From assembly GCF_019207085.1 (NCBI RefSeq), contig NZ_JAATOM010000009.1, positions 186,001-250,000 on the forward strand: a stretch of 64,000 nucleotides of DNA, given 5' to 3'. The notes beneath the pieces were generated by a model. The model was not told the origin of the DNA. It did not search any database and saw only the letters and a list, made by a program, of their open reading frames with translations. Positions within the stretch are counted from its first letter, which is position 1; every line of letters starts with the position of its first letter. The stretch is from Variovorax sp. dw_308. Its GTDB lineage: Bacteria > Pseudomonadota > Gammaproteobacteria > Burkholderiales > Burkholderiaceae_C. Positions 35,416 through 44,485 of this stretch are shown here, in pieces. Both the position numbers and the translations under genes were made by a program.

Positions 35416-36201
35416 ATGAGCCACAACCCTCGACGCCTGGAAGGCAAGAGAACCATCATCACCGCCGCTGCCTCCGGCATGGGCAAGGCCGGCTGCGAAC
35501 TGTTCGCACAGCACGGCGCGCGCATTGCGGCGATCGATCGCGACGAAGCCGCGCTGGCCAGCGTCGTGGCGGCCATCGAGGCCTCCGGCGGGCATGCACG
35601 CGGCTTCGTGGCGGACCTGAGCGACTCGAAGGCGACGGTGGATGTCATCGACGCTGCCAAGCAATGGCTCGAAGGCGTCGACATCCTCTGGAACCATGCC
35701 GGGATGCCCGCGCCGGCGGACATCGACGACCTGGACCTCGCGCGCTACCGCCTGTCCGCCGAACTGAACCTCACCTCGGCCGTGCTCGTATCCGGCGAAG
35801 TGATCCGGACCATGCGCAAGCAGCGCAGCGGCTCGATCGTCTTCACCTCGTCCACGTCGGGCCTGGTGGGCTCTGCGCTGAGCCCGCTCTACTCGGCATT
35901 GAAGGCCGGCGTGATCGGCCTGACCAAGGGGCTGGCGGTGCGCTATGCCGCCGAAGGCATTCGCGTCAACACGATCTGCCCGGGCCCGGTGGCAACGCCC
36001 ATGCTCTACAACGATTTCATGAAGGTCGATCCGCGCTTCAGCAAGGAAGACAACGAGCAGCGCGTGCTGTCCGCCGTGCCGATGGGGCGCGTGGGACAGC
36101 CGCTGGAGGTCGCGCATGCGGCCTTGTGGTTGGCATCGGACGACGCGTCCTTCGTCACGGGGGCGGCACTGCCGATCGATGGCGGCCTGACCGCACGTTG
36201 A
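35416..36201 (+). CDS. Short-chain dehydrogenase/reductase
   Basis: This is a 261-residue NAD(P)-dependent oxidoreductase of the classical SDR type. The cofactor loop is TAAASGMGKAG, the NHAG motif is seen as WNHAGMP, the catalytic Ser lies in TSSTSG, and YSALK gives the Tyr and Lys. A C-terminal VTGAALPIDGG matches the family end. It lies 8 bases after the CoA-transferase, probably oxidising a hydroxyacyl or alcohol intermediate in module A. Confidence 0.92.
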   Translation: MSHNPRRLEGKRTIITAAASGMGKAGCELFAQHGARIAAIDRDEAALASVVAAIEASGGHARGFVADLSDSKATVDVIDAAKQWLEGVDILWNHAGMPAPADIDDLDLARYRLSAELNLTSAVLVSGEVIRTMRKQRSGSIVFTSSTSGLVGSALSPLYSALKAGVIGLTKGLAVRYAAEGIRVNTICPGPVATPMLYNDFMKVDPRFSKEDNEQRVLSAVPMGRVGQPLEVAHAALWLASDDASFVTGAALPIDGGLTAR

Positions 36202-36236
36202 AGCCCGATCCAGCAGACCAGATTAAGGGGTATCGA

Positions 36237-37646
36237 ATGCAGGAATTCTCGATGTTGATCGACGGGCAACTCGTGCCCGGCGCGTCGACCATGCCAGTCA
36301 TCAATCCGGCGAAAGGCGTGCCTTTCGCGCACTCGCCCGCGGCCTCGCTGGCGCAAGTCGACGAGGCCGTCGCGGCGGCGCGGCGTGCCTTTCCGGCATG
36401 GAGTCGAACGCCCTTCGAGGCGCGACGCGCAGCGGTGACGGCCATCGCCGACGCCATCGAATTGCACAAGGACGAACTCGCCGACGTGCTCACGCTCGAG
36501 CATGGCAAGCCGCGCGCGCAGGCGCTGGTAGAGGTGCAGGGCACCGTCGACTACTTCCGCTTCTTCACCACGCTCTCTCTGACGCCGGAACTGCTGGAAG
36601 ACAGCGACATGCGCCGGGTCGAGATCCACCGCGTTCCGCTCGGCGTGATCGCGGCGATCGTTCCATGGAACTTTCCATTGCTGCTGCTGGCCTTCAAGTT
36701 GCCGGCCGCGCTGCTCGCGGGCAACACGGTCGTGGTGAAGCCCGCACCCACCACGCCGTTGACCACCTTGGCGGTGGCGCGCCTGACCGCCGGCCTGGTG
36801 CCTGCCGGCGTGGTCAACGTCATCGCCGGAACGGACGAGATCGGGCCGGCGCTCACGGCGCATCCGGACGTGCGCAAGGTGAGCTTCACTGGCTCGACGG
36901 AAACCGGCAAGAAGGTCATGGCCGGGAGTGCAGCCCGCTTGCAGCGTGTGACGCTTGAACTCGGCGGCAATGATCCGGCGATCGTGCTGGGCGATGTCGA
37001 TGTGCGGAAGACGGCGACGCTGGTGTTCGCTTCGGCCTTCGGCACCTGCGGGCAGGTGTGCCGCGCGGTCAAGCGTGTCTACGTTCACGCGTCGGTGTAC
37101 GAGGCGTTCTGCGATGCGCTGGCCGCGTTGGCGCAACGCGCAGTCGTCGGGGATGGTGCCGAGCAGGCCGTCGACTACGGGCCGGTGCAGAACGCCGCGC
37201 AGTTCGAGCGCCTCAAGGGCCTGCTCGACGATGCGAGGCAGCATGGCGAGGTGATGCCCGGCGGCGGCCCGGTGGATCGCCCGGGCTACTTCTTTCGCCC
37301 GACCATCGTGAAGGACTGCGAGCCGCAAAGCCGGCTGGTGGTCGAGGAGCAGTTCGGTCCGATCCTGCCGGTCATGCCTTTCGATGACGTCGATGAGGCG
37401 TTGAGACAAGCCAACAGCGGCCCGTATGGACTCGCCGCTTCGGTCTGGTCGGCCGACATGGATCTCGCCCATTCGGTGGCATCGAGGCTGGACACCGGCA
37501 CGGTCTGGATCAACAAGCACATCGACCGCACGCCGCACGTTCCCGTGGCGGGCGCCAAGCAATCCGGCGTTGGGGTCGAACTGGGCCTGTACGGCTTGCT
37601 GGACTTCACGCAACTCAAGGTCATCAACGCGTCCTGCCCGGCGTGA
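36237..37646 (+). CDS. NAD(P)-dependent aldehyde dehydrogenase, module A
   Basis: This 469-residue ALDH oxidises an aldehyde to an acid. PWNFPLLLLAFKL, the general base Glu in LELGGNDP, the nucleophile Cys in FGTCGQVC, and EEQFGPILPV are seen. An AAGGGG site precedes the ATG at 36237 by 6 bases. The open frame continues upstream but there is only a shadow of the SDR gene. It may convert an aldehyde released by the crotonase, as vanillin dehydrogenases do after hydroxycinnamoyl-CoA cleavage; this is inference. Confidence 0.9.
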   Translation: MQEFSMLIDGQLVPGASTMPVINPAKGVPFAHSPAASLAQVDEAVAAARRAFPAWSRTPFEARRAAVTAIADAIELHKDELADVLTLEHGKPRAQALVEVQGTVDYFRFFTTLSLTPELLEDSDMRRVEIHRVPLGVIAAIVPWNFPLLLLAFKLPAALLAGNTVVVKPAPTTPLTTLAVARLTAGLVPAGVVNVIAGTDEIGPALTAHPDVRKVSFTGSTETGKKVMAGSAARLQRVTLELGGNDPAIVLGDVDVRKTATLVFASAFGTCGQVCRAVKRVYVHASVYEAFCDALAALAQRAVVGDGAEQAVDYGPVQNAAQFERLKGLLDDARQHGEVMPGGGPVDRPGYFFRPTIVKDCEPQSRLVVEEQFGPILPVMPFDDVDEALRQANSGPYGLAASVWSADMDLAHSVASRLDTGTVWINKHIDRTPHVPVAGAKQSGVGVELGLYGLLDFTQLKVINASCPA

Positions 37647-37707
37647 GGCCGGGGGATTTTCTGCACGTCGGCGATCCTTTCGCCATAGCTTTACAAGAGG
37701 TGGAGAC

Positions 37708-38685
37708 ATGAGACTTTTCAAGCGGGCCCTCGTCGGATTTGTGATGGGTGCTGCGATGCTGGCCCCCGCGCTGGCGCAGAAGAAATGGCCCGATGGCCCG
37801 GTCACGATCATCGTGCCCTTCGGCACCGGCAACGGCCTGGACGTGATGGCGCGCAACTACGCGACCCAGCTCGGCCAGCAGTTGAACGCGCCGGTGATCG
37901 TGGACAACAAGGAAGGGGCGGGCGGCCTGATCGGAACCATGGCGGCCGCGCGCGCGGCACCCAACGGCCGCACGCTGCTCTTTACCGCCGAATACCCCTT
38001 CCTGACCACGCCGTACCTGCAGGCGGGGCAGACCTACGATCCGACCAACGGCTTCACGCCTGTCGCCAAGGTCGCCAGGTCGCCGCATGTGCTGGTGGTG
38101 GCTGGCAATTCCAGCATCAAGACCGTGGACGACCTGGTGCGGTTCGCGAAATCGAGTCCCGGGCAGTTGAACTTCGCATCTTCCGGCGTGGGCACGCCCA
38201 GCCACTTGTACGCAGAGAAGCTCTTCAAGGACCTGGGCATTGCGGCCACGCACGTGGCCTACAAGAGCACCGGCACGGCCACGACAGACACGATCGGTGG
38301 CCAGGTCCAGCTCTACCTGCCGTCGCTTTCGGCGGTGTTGCCCTTGCTGCAAGAGGGCAAGCTGCGCGCGCTCGCGGTCGGCTCCTCGAAGCCGGTGGCG
38401 AAGCTGCCGGGCGTTCCGACATTTGCCCAGGTCCTGGAGCAACCCGGCTACGAGGCCTATGTGTGGTTCGGCTTCCTTGCGCCCAAGGGCACGCCGCCGG
38501 ATGTCGTGGACCGCGTGCAGCGTGAGATCGAGACTGCCACGATGTCTCCGACGGTCGAGAACGTATTTGCCCAGACCGATGCAGAGGCTGCCAACGCGGG
38601 CGCACGGCAGTTTGCCGTCGAGATCGCGGAAGGGGAGAAGCGCGCGCGCGACCTGCTGGCGATGGTGGGTGCGGCAGCCAGGTAG
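37708..38685 (+). CDS. Bug-type tripartite tricarboxylate receptor (second)
   Basis: This 325-residue periplasmic receptor has a clear signal peptide (FVMGAAMLAPALAQ) and the Bug N-lobe IVPFGTGNGLDVMARNYA, then NKEGAGGLIGTMAAARA. It starts at an ATG with GGTGGAG nearby and lies 61 bases after the aldehyde dehydrogenase. The sequence differs enough from the first receptor to suggest another ligand. No partner membrane genes are adjacent. Confidence 0.92.
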   Translation: MRLFKRALVGFVMGAAMLAPALAQKKWPDGPVTIIVPFGTGNGLDVMARNYATQLGQQLNAPVIVDNKEGAGGLIGTMAAARAAPNGRTLLFTAEYPFLTTPYLQAGQTYDPTNGFTPVAKVARSPHVLVVAGNSSIKTVDDLVRFAKSSPGQLNFASSGVGTPSHLYAEKLFKDLGIAATHVAYKSTGTATTDTIGGQVQLYLPSLSAVLPLLQEGKLRALAVGSSKPVAKLPGVPTFAQVLEQPGYEAYVWFGFLAPKGTPPDVVDRVQREIETATMSPTVENVFAQTDAEAANAGARQFAVEIAEGEKRARDLLAMVGAAAR

Positions 38686-38710
38686 CCGGGCGAGCAGTCG
38701 ATCGAATCGC

Positions 38711-38755
38711 TTGACTCCGAGGCCGTTCGGATGTCCAATTAATGGGTCACCCATT
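38711..38755 (+). promoter_or_regulatory. Promoter with TGGGT-N-ACCCA operator before ligase 38780
   Basis: TTGACT (38711-38716) and TCCAAT (38734-38739) are 17 bases apart, a candidate sigma70 promoter. Directly after, AATGGGTCACCCATT (38741-38755) is a palindrome with one central base, covering the expected start site. Binding there would block transcription. The same core is at 51484 and 60636. Confidence 0.65.
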
Positions 38756-38779
38756 GATTCAAGCACAGGAGACTTCCGG

Positions 38780-40435
38780 ATGCCACGCGACGTATGCCTC
38801 ACCGACTCGTACTGGAGTGCCGACACCTCTGCCGACGTACTGGACACGACGCTGGGCGATCTGCTACGGGAACTGGCCTCCGAAGTGCCCGATCGCATCG
38901 CCCTCGTCGAAGGCGTGCCGGATGCAAGCGCGCGTCGGCGCTGGACCTACCTGCAACTACTCCAGTCGGCTGAGGTCGTTGCGCGTTCCCTGTTGCGTCT
39001 GTTCCAACCAGGCGAGCGCGTGGCAGTCTGGTCCGCCAACTCCGCCGAATGGGTGCTGTTGCAGCATGGTGCGGCGCTGGCCGGCCTGGTGCTCGTCACG
39101 GTCAACCCGGCCTACCTGGCGGCAGAACTGGCGCATGTGCTCGGAACAGCCAAGGCCGCCGGGATCTTCCACACCGACCGCTATCGCGACACCGACATGG
39201 CGGAAGTGATTCGCACGATTCGCTCCGAACTGCCGCAGTTGCGCGAAGTCATTTCCTTCACCGTTTGGGATGCCTTCGTCGCGGTCAGCAATCCCACCGT
39301 CGAACTGCCGCTCGTTGCGCCCGGCGACATGATCCAGATCCAGTTCACCTCCGGCACGACCGGCAAGCCCAAGGGCGCCTGCCTGCACCATCGCGGCGTG
39401 ATCAACGCAGCGCGCTTCGCCGCGCAGCGCGCCGGCGTGGCCGACGGTGCGCCTTGGGCGAGCGCGATGCCGCTCTTTCACGTGGGCGGATGTGCGGGGA
39501 GCGAGATCGGCGCGTTCTCGCGCCGGGGCACCTTCGTGCTGCTGCCCAGCTTCGACGCGGGCGTGATGCTCGACCTCATCGAGAGCGAGCAGGTGCAGCA
39601 CGTGCATGCAGTGCCTACGATGCTGCTCGCCATGCTGGAGCATGCAAGTCTCGCGGCCCGCGACCTCACTTCGCTGAAGACCGTGATGAGCGGCGGCTCC
39701 TCGGTCCCGGCTTCCCTGGTCCGGCGCGCCAGCGCCACCTTCGGATGCCGTTTCACCATCACCTTCGGCCAGACGGAGCTCAATGGCGTCATCTGCCAGA
39801 CCCGCCCCGACGACGAGGCCGAGCGGCAGGCGACCACGATCGGCCAACCTGCGCCACAAATGGAAGTCAAGATCGCCGATCCCGAGACGGGCGCCGTGCT
39901 GCCGCTGGGCGAGCCGGGCGAGATCTGGGCACGCGGCTACCAGACCATGCTCGGCTATTTCAACGCTGCGCAGGCCTCTGACCAGGCGATCACGCCGGAC
40001 GGCTGGCTGAAGACCGGTGACCAGGCCACGATGGACGCTGCCGGCTACCTGCGCATCACGGGTCGGCTCAAGGACTGCATCATCCGTGGCGGCGAGAACG
40101 TCTACCCGCGCGAGATCGAAGACGTGCTGGCCACGCATCCGACCGTGCGGCAGGCCAGCGTCGTCGGCGTGCCGGACCCCAAGTGGGGAGAGGTCGTCGC
40201 CGCTGTCGTCGTGCTGAACCCGCACCTGCCGCCCCCGGATGCCGTCGAACTGCACGCGCATTGCCGCAAGTCACTCGCGGCCTACAAGACGCCGGCGCAA
40301 TGGTTCTATGTCGATGCGTTCCCGACGACGTCGTCCGGAAAGATCCAGAAGTTCGCCTTGCGCGAAAGTATCCGGCAGGGTGGCATCACGCCGCAGCCCT
40401 TCGCCAAGCCGGTGCGCGAGAGCGTGCGCGCCTGA
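38780..40435 (+). CDS. AMP-forming acyl-CoA synthetase (FadD-like)
   Basis: This 551-residue ANL enzyme is distinct from the two module ligases. It shows FTSGTTGKPKG, TFGQTELNG, the WLKTGDQATMD motif, and PTTSSGKIQKFAL with the catalytic Lys. The NLxP-type centre YPREIEDVL fits long- or medium-chain/aromatic acid synthetases. The start at 38780 follows a CAGGAGAC site and the operator above. It is followed by the Bug receptor at 40463 after 27 bases, so the two are one unit. Confidence 0.9.
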   Translation: MPRDVCLTDSYWSADTSADVLDTTLGDLLRELASEVPDRIALVEGVPDASARRRWTYLQLLQSAEVVARSLLRLFQPGERVAVWSANSAEWVLLQHGAALAGLVLVTVNPAYLAAELAHVLGTAKAAGIFHTDRYRDTDMAEVIRTIRSELPQLREVISFTVWDAFVAVSNPTVELPLVAPGDMIQIQFTSGTTGKPKGACLHHRGVINAARFAAQRAGVADGAPWASAMPLFHVGGCAGSEIGAFSRRGTFVLLPSFDAGVMLDLIESEQVQHVHAVPTMLLAMLEHASLAARDLTSLKTVMSGGSSVPASLVRRASATFGCRFTITFGQTELNGVICQTRPDDEAERQATTIGQPAPQMEVKIADPETGAVLPLGEPGEIWARGYQTMLGYFNAAQASDQAITPDGWLKTGDQATMDAAGYLRITGRLKDCIIRGGENVYPREIEDVLATHPTVRQASVVGVPDPKWGEVVAAVVVLNPHLPPPDAVELHAHCRKSLAAYKTPAQWFYVDAFPTTSSGKIQKFALRESIRQGGITPQPFAKPVRESVRA

Positions 40436-40462
40436 ATCGGAAAATCCCAAAGGAGACACCAG

Positions 40463-41437
40463 ATGAAGAAGATGCTCACCGCGCTGGGTGTTGCATGCGC
40501 GCTGGCCGGCACCACCGGCGTTGTGCATGCCCAAGCCTATCCCTCCGACAAGATCGCGATCGTCGTGCCGTATTCGGCAGGCAATGGGCTCGACCTGCTG
40601 GCGCGTGAATTCGCCCAGCAACTGGGGCAGCCGCTCGGCGTGCCGGTGTTCGTCGAGAACCGCGAAGGCGCGGCGGGAGCGATCGGCACGGCCTACATGG
40701 CGCGTGCGCCGGCCGACGGCTACTCGTTGCTGTTCACTGCCAACCCGCCTTTCGTCACGTCGCCGCAGGCCATGCCCAAGCCACCCTACAACGCGCTGAC
40801 GAGCTTCGTGCCGATCGCTCGCGTGGGAGCAGTGCCCCTGGTGCTGATCACCTCGGGAAAGTCGCCTTTCACGAACTTCCAGCAAATGAAGGACTACGTG
40901 CGCAAGCATCCCGAGCAGGCCAACTACGCGTCGGCGGGCGTCGGCTCTCCGGGCGAGGTCTATGGTGAGTTGCTGAACCAGGCCACCGGCCTGAAACTCG
41001 AAGAGGTGCGCTACAAGGCCACCGGGCAAGCGTTGACCGATGTCATGTCCGGCAACGTGCTGGTCAGCCTGGTGTCGGTGACTGCGGCTTCGCAGCAGAT
41101 CAAGGCGGGGTCGTTGCGTGCGCTCGCAGTGGGCTCTCGCGAGCGCCTGCCTGAAATGCCGGAGGTGCCAACGCTCGCCGAGAGCATCGGCCAGAAGGAC
41201 TTCCAGGCCGGCGTCTGGTATGGCTTCTTCGCACCGGCCGGCTTGCCGAAGGATCGACTCGACAAACTGCAGGGCGAGATCTCGAAAGTGGCCATGTCGC
41301 AGCGCATGGCCGCTTTCATGAGTCGCTCGGGCATGGTGCCCGAACTGCTCGATTCGAAGGCCTTCGCCGCCGGTCTCGTTCGCGACGTCGAGACCGCGAA
41401 AAAGCTGGTGGCGAGCGGGAACCTCAAGGAGCGTTGA
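40463..41437 (+). CDS. Bug-type tripartite tricarboxylate receptor (third)
   Basis: This 324-residue periplasmic receptor has a signal peptide ending in TGVVHAQ and Bug motifs VVPYSAGNGLDLLAREFAQ and NREGAAGAIGTAYMARA. It shares a transcription unit with the acyl-CoA synthetase and ends 12 bases before the stop of the convergent crotonase gene. It is more like the receptor at 59570 (GSGLD-type turn and a similar C-lobe) than the second one, by eye. No translocator genes are adjacent. Confidence 0.92.
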   Translation: MKKMLTALGVACALAGTTGVVHAQAYPSDKIAIVVPYSAGNGLDLLAREFAQQLGQPLGVPVFVENREGAAGAIGTAYMARAPADGYSLLFTANPPFVTSPQAMPKPPYNALTSFVPIARVGAVPLVLITSGKSPFTNFQQMKDYVRKHPEQANYASAGVGSPGEVYGELLNQATGLKLEEVRYKATGQALTDVMSGNVLVSLVSVTAASQQIKAGSLRALAVGSRERLPEMPEVPTLAESIGQKDFQAGVWYGFFAPAGLPKDRLDKLQGEISKVAMSQRMAAFMSRSGMVPELLDSKAFAAGLVRDVETAKKLVASGNLKER

Positions 41438-41449
41438 GGGACGCTTTGG

Positions 41450-42286
41450 TCAAGCAGCGAGGGCGCCGAACTTCGGCGCCCTCTTTTCCTGCGCGGCGGC
41501 AACGCCCTCCCTGAAGTCGGGCTGCTTGAGGAGCTTGCCGGTGAGCACCTTCGAGTCCTCGACCGAACGACCCGGGTCGAGGTGCATCTGCTCGGCATAG
41601 AGCTGGCGCTTGGCGGCCTTGACTGCCGTGGGCGACACACTGGTGGCCATGTCCTTCGCGACTCGCATCGCCGAGGCCGCAAAGTCTTCCGCTGGCAGCA
41701 CGCCGTTCAGAAAGCCCATCGCCAGCATCTCTTCCGCACGGAACACGCGACCGCTCAGCAGCACTTCGGCTGCGCGCGTGAGGCCGACGATGCGAGGCAG
41801 CACCCAGGAGAGCCCGTATTCCGCGGGCAGGCCAAGCCGGGGTGTCGAAGTCGTGAACTTGGCCCCGGCTGCGGCGTAGCGCAAGTCGCAAAACGCCGTC
41901 AACGCCACAGCGATGCCTGCACACGCGCCATTGACCGCGGCGATCACGGGCTTGGACAAGCCCCAGTGCCACACCAGTTCGTGGTCGAACTCCTCCCGCA
42001 CGCCGTGGCCGGGCCTTGCCATTTCCTCGTTGCGGCTGCTCTCGACATAGTCCTTGTCGCTGGCCTTGTAGTGGTCGAGTGCCTTGAAATCGGCGCCGAC
42101 GCAGAACTGCCTGCCAGCGCCCGTCACCAGGATCACGCGCACCTCGGGGTTGTCTTCCATCGACTGCATCACCCAGCGGTACTCCGCGTTCATGCGCGTG
42201 GTCCAGGAGTTGCCGCGCTCGGGGCGATTCAATCGAACAATGCCCACGTGGTCCTCGACCGCGGATTCGATGACGTGGAGTTCCAT
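41450..42286 (-). CDS. Crotonase-family enoyl-CoA hydratase/isomerase, module B
   Basis: This 278-residue enzyme is the close paralogue of the module A crotonase. It shares FCVGADFKALDHY, RPGHGVREEFDHELVWHWGL, NGACAGIAVA and LPAEYGLSW. The start at 42286 (MELHV) matches the first residues of the paralogue; a longer start at 42316 overlaps the stop of the next gene and is possible. It belongs to a two-crotonase minus-strand operon that begins at 43167. Confidence 0.88.
   Translation of the reverse strand: MELHVIESAVEDHVGIVRLNRPERGNSWTTRMNAEYRWVMQSMEDNPEVRVILVTGAGRQFCVGADFKALDHYKASDKDYVESSRNEEMARPGHGVREEFDHELVWHWGLSKPVIAAVNGACAGIAVALTAFCDLRYAAAGAKFTTSTPRLGLPAEYGLSWVLPRIVGLTRAAEVLLSGRVFRAEEMLAMGFLNGVLPAEDFAASAMRVAKDMATSVSPTAVKAAKRQLYAEQMHLDPGRSVEDSKVLTGKLLKQPDFREGVAAAQEKRAPKFGALAA
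41459..41487 (+). terminator. Hairpin terminator inside the end of the convergent crotonase gene
   Basis: An 11-bp perfect stem (GAGGGCGCCGA with TCGGCGCCCTC, 41459-41483) and 3-base loop are followed by TTTT on the plus strand. It ends the Bug receptor unit. The same bases encode the last residues (KFGALAA) of the minus-strand crotonase. Confidence 0.8.
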
Positions 42287-42312
42287 GGTGTGCTCGCTAT
42301 CTGTTGCGTGGG

Positions 42313-43167
42313 TCATTCGGCAAAGCGCTTGTCGCGGTTCTTGAAGGTGGAGGTGGTGCCCTCCTGGCGGCGCTCGCGCAGGAAGTTGAACTCGTCGCTC
42401 TCGAAGCGCAGGTTGGTGCCAAGCGTGTGGCCCACGTAGCCGCGGTAGAACTGCTGGCTCGCGCCGAGGCTGTCGAGTGCCATCTGGTGCATCGCCTTGC
42501 CCGTGACCAGCGCGTCGCGTGCATGCTTGCTGATCTTCTGTGCCCAAGCCTCCACGGTGGACTCCAGGTCGGCCAGGGGCACGGCGCGATTGACGAGGCC
42601 CATCCGTTCGGCTTCCTGTCCGTCGAAAGTGTCTCCCAGCAGCAGGAGTTCGCGCGCCTTCTTGGCGCCGTACATCAGGATCTGGCTGTTGAGGTGCCAG
42701 GTGTTGCCGGCCAGGCCCAGGCGCTGCTCGGCGTGGCTGAAACAAGCGTCCTCGGAGGCGATCGCGAGGTCGACCAGTTCCACGAGGTAGAGGCCCGCGC
42801 CGGTGCAATGTCCATGGACCTGTGCGATGACCGGTTTCAACGAATTCTGGAACGCCATGTAGTTGGCCCCGAGCTTGCGGTCGCGCATCAGGCGCGAGCG
42901 TTGGCTGGGGCGCCGGGGCTTCGTGCCGCTGCCGTCGCCTTCCAGCCCGTACGAGCGGATCGCGTCGTTGTAGTCGTGACCCGCGCAGAACGATGGGCCG
43001 TTGCCCTTGAGGACGATGACCTTGATGTCGTCGTCGTCCTCCGCGTCGTGCAGCGCCTCGACAAGTACGTCGAGGTCGGCGAAGCGCATAGCGTTGTGCT
43101 TCTCGGGCCGGTTGAGGATGAGGCGCGCGACGGGGCCTTCTTTTTCGACGATCAACGGGTCAGTCAT
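42313..43167 (-). CDS. Crotonase-family enoyl-CoA hydratase/isomerase (different subfamily)
   Basis: This 284-residue crotonase-fold enzyme has RLILNRPEKHNAM, the oxyanion loop FCAGHDYND and QVHGHCTGAGLYL. It differs from the other two crotonases, lacking the GADFKAL segment and using HC-TGAG instead of NGACAG. It starts 89 bases from the divergent CoA-transferase and a GGAGCAC site precedes the ATG. The position suggests a second hydration or isomerisation step in module B. Confidence 0.85.
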   Translation of the reverse strand: MTDPLIVEKEGPVARLILNRPEKHNAMRFADLDVLVEALHDAEDDDDIKVIVLKGNGPSFCAGHDYNDAIRSYGLEGDGSGTKPRRPSQRSRLMRDRKLGANYMAFQNSLKPVIAQVHGHCTGAGLYLVELVDLAIASEDACFSHAEQRLGLAGNTWHLNSQILMYGAKKARELLLLGDTFDGQEAERMGLVNRAVPLADLESTVEAWAQKISKHARDALVTGKAMHQMALDSLGASQQFYRGYVGHTLGTNLRFESDEFNFLRERRQEGTTSTFKNRDKRFAE

Positions 43168-43211
43168 TCGGTGCTCCGGGTAGGGGGTCGGGTGCGTGGC
43201 TGCCTTCATGA

Positions 43212-43244
43212 TACAGAGATTGATATTTGCGTCAATTGTCTGTA
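43212..43244. promoter_or_regulatory. Nested inverted repeat in the divergent crotonase/CoA-transferase promoter
   Basis: TACAGA and TCTGTA frame the 33-base element, with ATTGA and TCAAT arms inside, so the whole reads as a dyad. It lies in the 88-base gap between divergent start codons at 43167 and 43256, where a regulator of both would act. The PaaX- and GntR-type regulators at 46118 and 47039 are candidates. Confidence 0.55.
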
Positions 43245-43255
43245 GCATTAAATCC

Positions 43256-44485
43256 ATGAACACAACCTCTGAACCCATTGCCGACCACTCGGCTGTCAAA
43301 CCCCTGCGCGGCATCCGCGTGGTCGAGCTTGCCCACTGGATGGCCGGTCCGCTGGCAGCCGGTCTGTTGTCGGATTGGGGCGCCGACGTCATCAAGGTGG
43401 AGCCGCCGGGCGGCGAGCCGATGCGCACCATCTTTGCCTCGATGGGCGCGCGCAAGGGCACGCCCAACGGTGCGTTCATCGCGGCCAATCGCGGCAAGCG
43501 CTCGATCGAGCTGGAGGTCAAGACGGAGCGGGGCCGCGCCGCGCTGGACCGGCTCCTGGAAAATGCCGATGTGCTGCTGACCAACCTTCGGCCTGACGCG
43601 CTCCAGCGCCTGGGGCTCGGCAACAAGGAGGTGTGCGAGCGTTATCCGCGTCTGGTCTATTGCGCACTCAGCGCCTATGGCTGGGGCGGTCCCGACCAGG
43701 ACCGGCCGGGCTACGACATTGCGGCCTTCTACGGACGTACCGGCATCGCGCACGAGATCACGACTGCAGGCACGCCACCCGCGGCATTGCTGCAGGGCAT
43801 CGGCGATGCATTCACCGCCATGACGGCCGCATCGGGCGTGCTGGTGGCGCTGATGGACCGGCAGCAAACCGGCCGCGGCCGCTTCGTGGAGGCTTCGCTG
43901 ATGCGCACCGGCATGTGGGCGCTGGCCGGCGAACTGGGGCAGCAGGCGCTCGGTGGCAATCCGCGTCCGCCCAAGCCGCGCGACGAGACCCGCACGCCGC
44001 TCTACAACTCCTACCGAACCTCGGACGACCACTGGTTCTTCCTGGTGGGCGTCGAGGCGAAACGGCATGTCGGTCCGGTGCTGAGAGCCATCGACCGGGC
44101 CGACCTGGTGGAAGACGAACGCTTTCGCGACGCACGTGGCATCGCGCAGAACAGCAAGGCATTGATTGCGCTCCTGGACCAGGCCTTCAATGCGCAGCCG
44201 CTCGCGTACTGGGTGGAGAAGTTCGATGTGCACGATGTCTGGTGGGCGCCGATCCAGACGCCTGCGGAAGTAATGATCGACAAACAGGCCGATGCGATCG
44301 GTGCGTGGGTGACGGTGGACGACGTCCGGTCGGTCGATGCGCCCGTTCGCTTCGATGGCGTCAACCGCGGTGAGGTGCCGCCGCCGCCCGAGTCCGGCCA
44401 GCACACGCGGGCAGTGCTGACGGAACTTGGATATGGAGAGCAGGAAATCGAAGCGCTTGCCGGCGCCCGCGAGGCCACCGCATGA
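43256..44485 (+). CDS. CaiB/BaiF family III CoA-transferase, module B
   Basis: This 409-residue enzyme has GIRVVELAHWMAGPLAAG, KVEPPGGEPMR and the RPGYDIAAFYGRTG region, whose Asp is the likely nucleophile. It is a diverged relative of the module A transferase. The stop overlaps the next ligase by 4 bases, so the pair is translated together. The AAATCC leader has no strong Shine-Dalgarno, but the ATG at 43256 begins the conserved part. Confidence 0.9.
   Translation: MNTTSEPIADHSAVKPLRGIRVVELAHWMAGPLAAGLLSDWGADVIKVEPPGGEPMRTIFASMGARKGTPNGAFIAANRGKRSIELEVKTERGRAALDRLLENADVLLTNLRPDALQRLGLGNKEVCERYPRLVYCALSAYGWGGPDQDRPGYDIAAFYGRTGIAHEITTAGTPPAALLQGIGDAFTAMTAASGVLVALMDRQQTGRGRFVEASLMRTGMWALAGELGQQALGGNPRPPKPRDETRTPLYNSYRTSDDHWFFLVGVEAKRHVGPVLRAIDRADLVEDERFRDARGIAQNSKALIALLDQAFNAQPLAYWVEKFDVHDVWWAPIQTPAEVMIDKQADAIGAWVTVDDVRSVDAPVRFDGVNRGEVPPPPESGQHTRAVLTELGYGEQEIEALAGAREATA

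Noticed and set aside
35166..37646. 826-codon open frame that would fuse an N-terminal part to the aldehyde dehydrogenase
   Set aside because: The part before 36237 is the SDR and CoA-transferase region in another frame. The ALDH has its own ribosome site and start.
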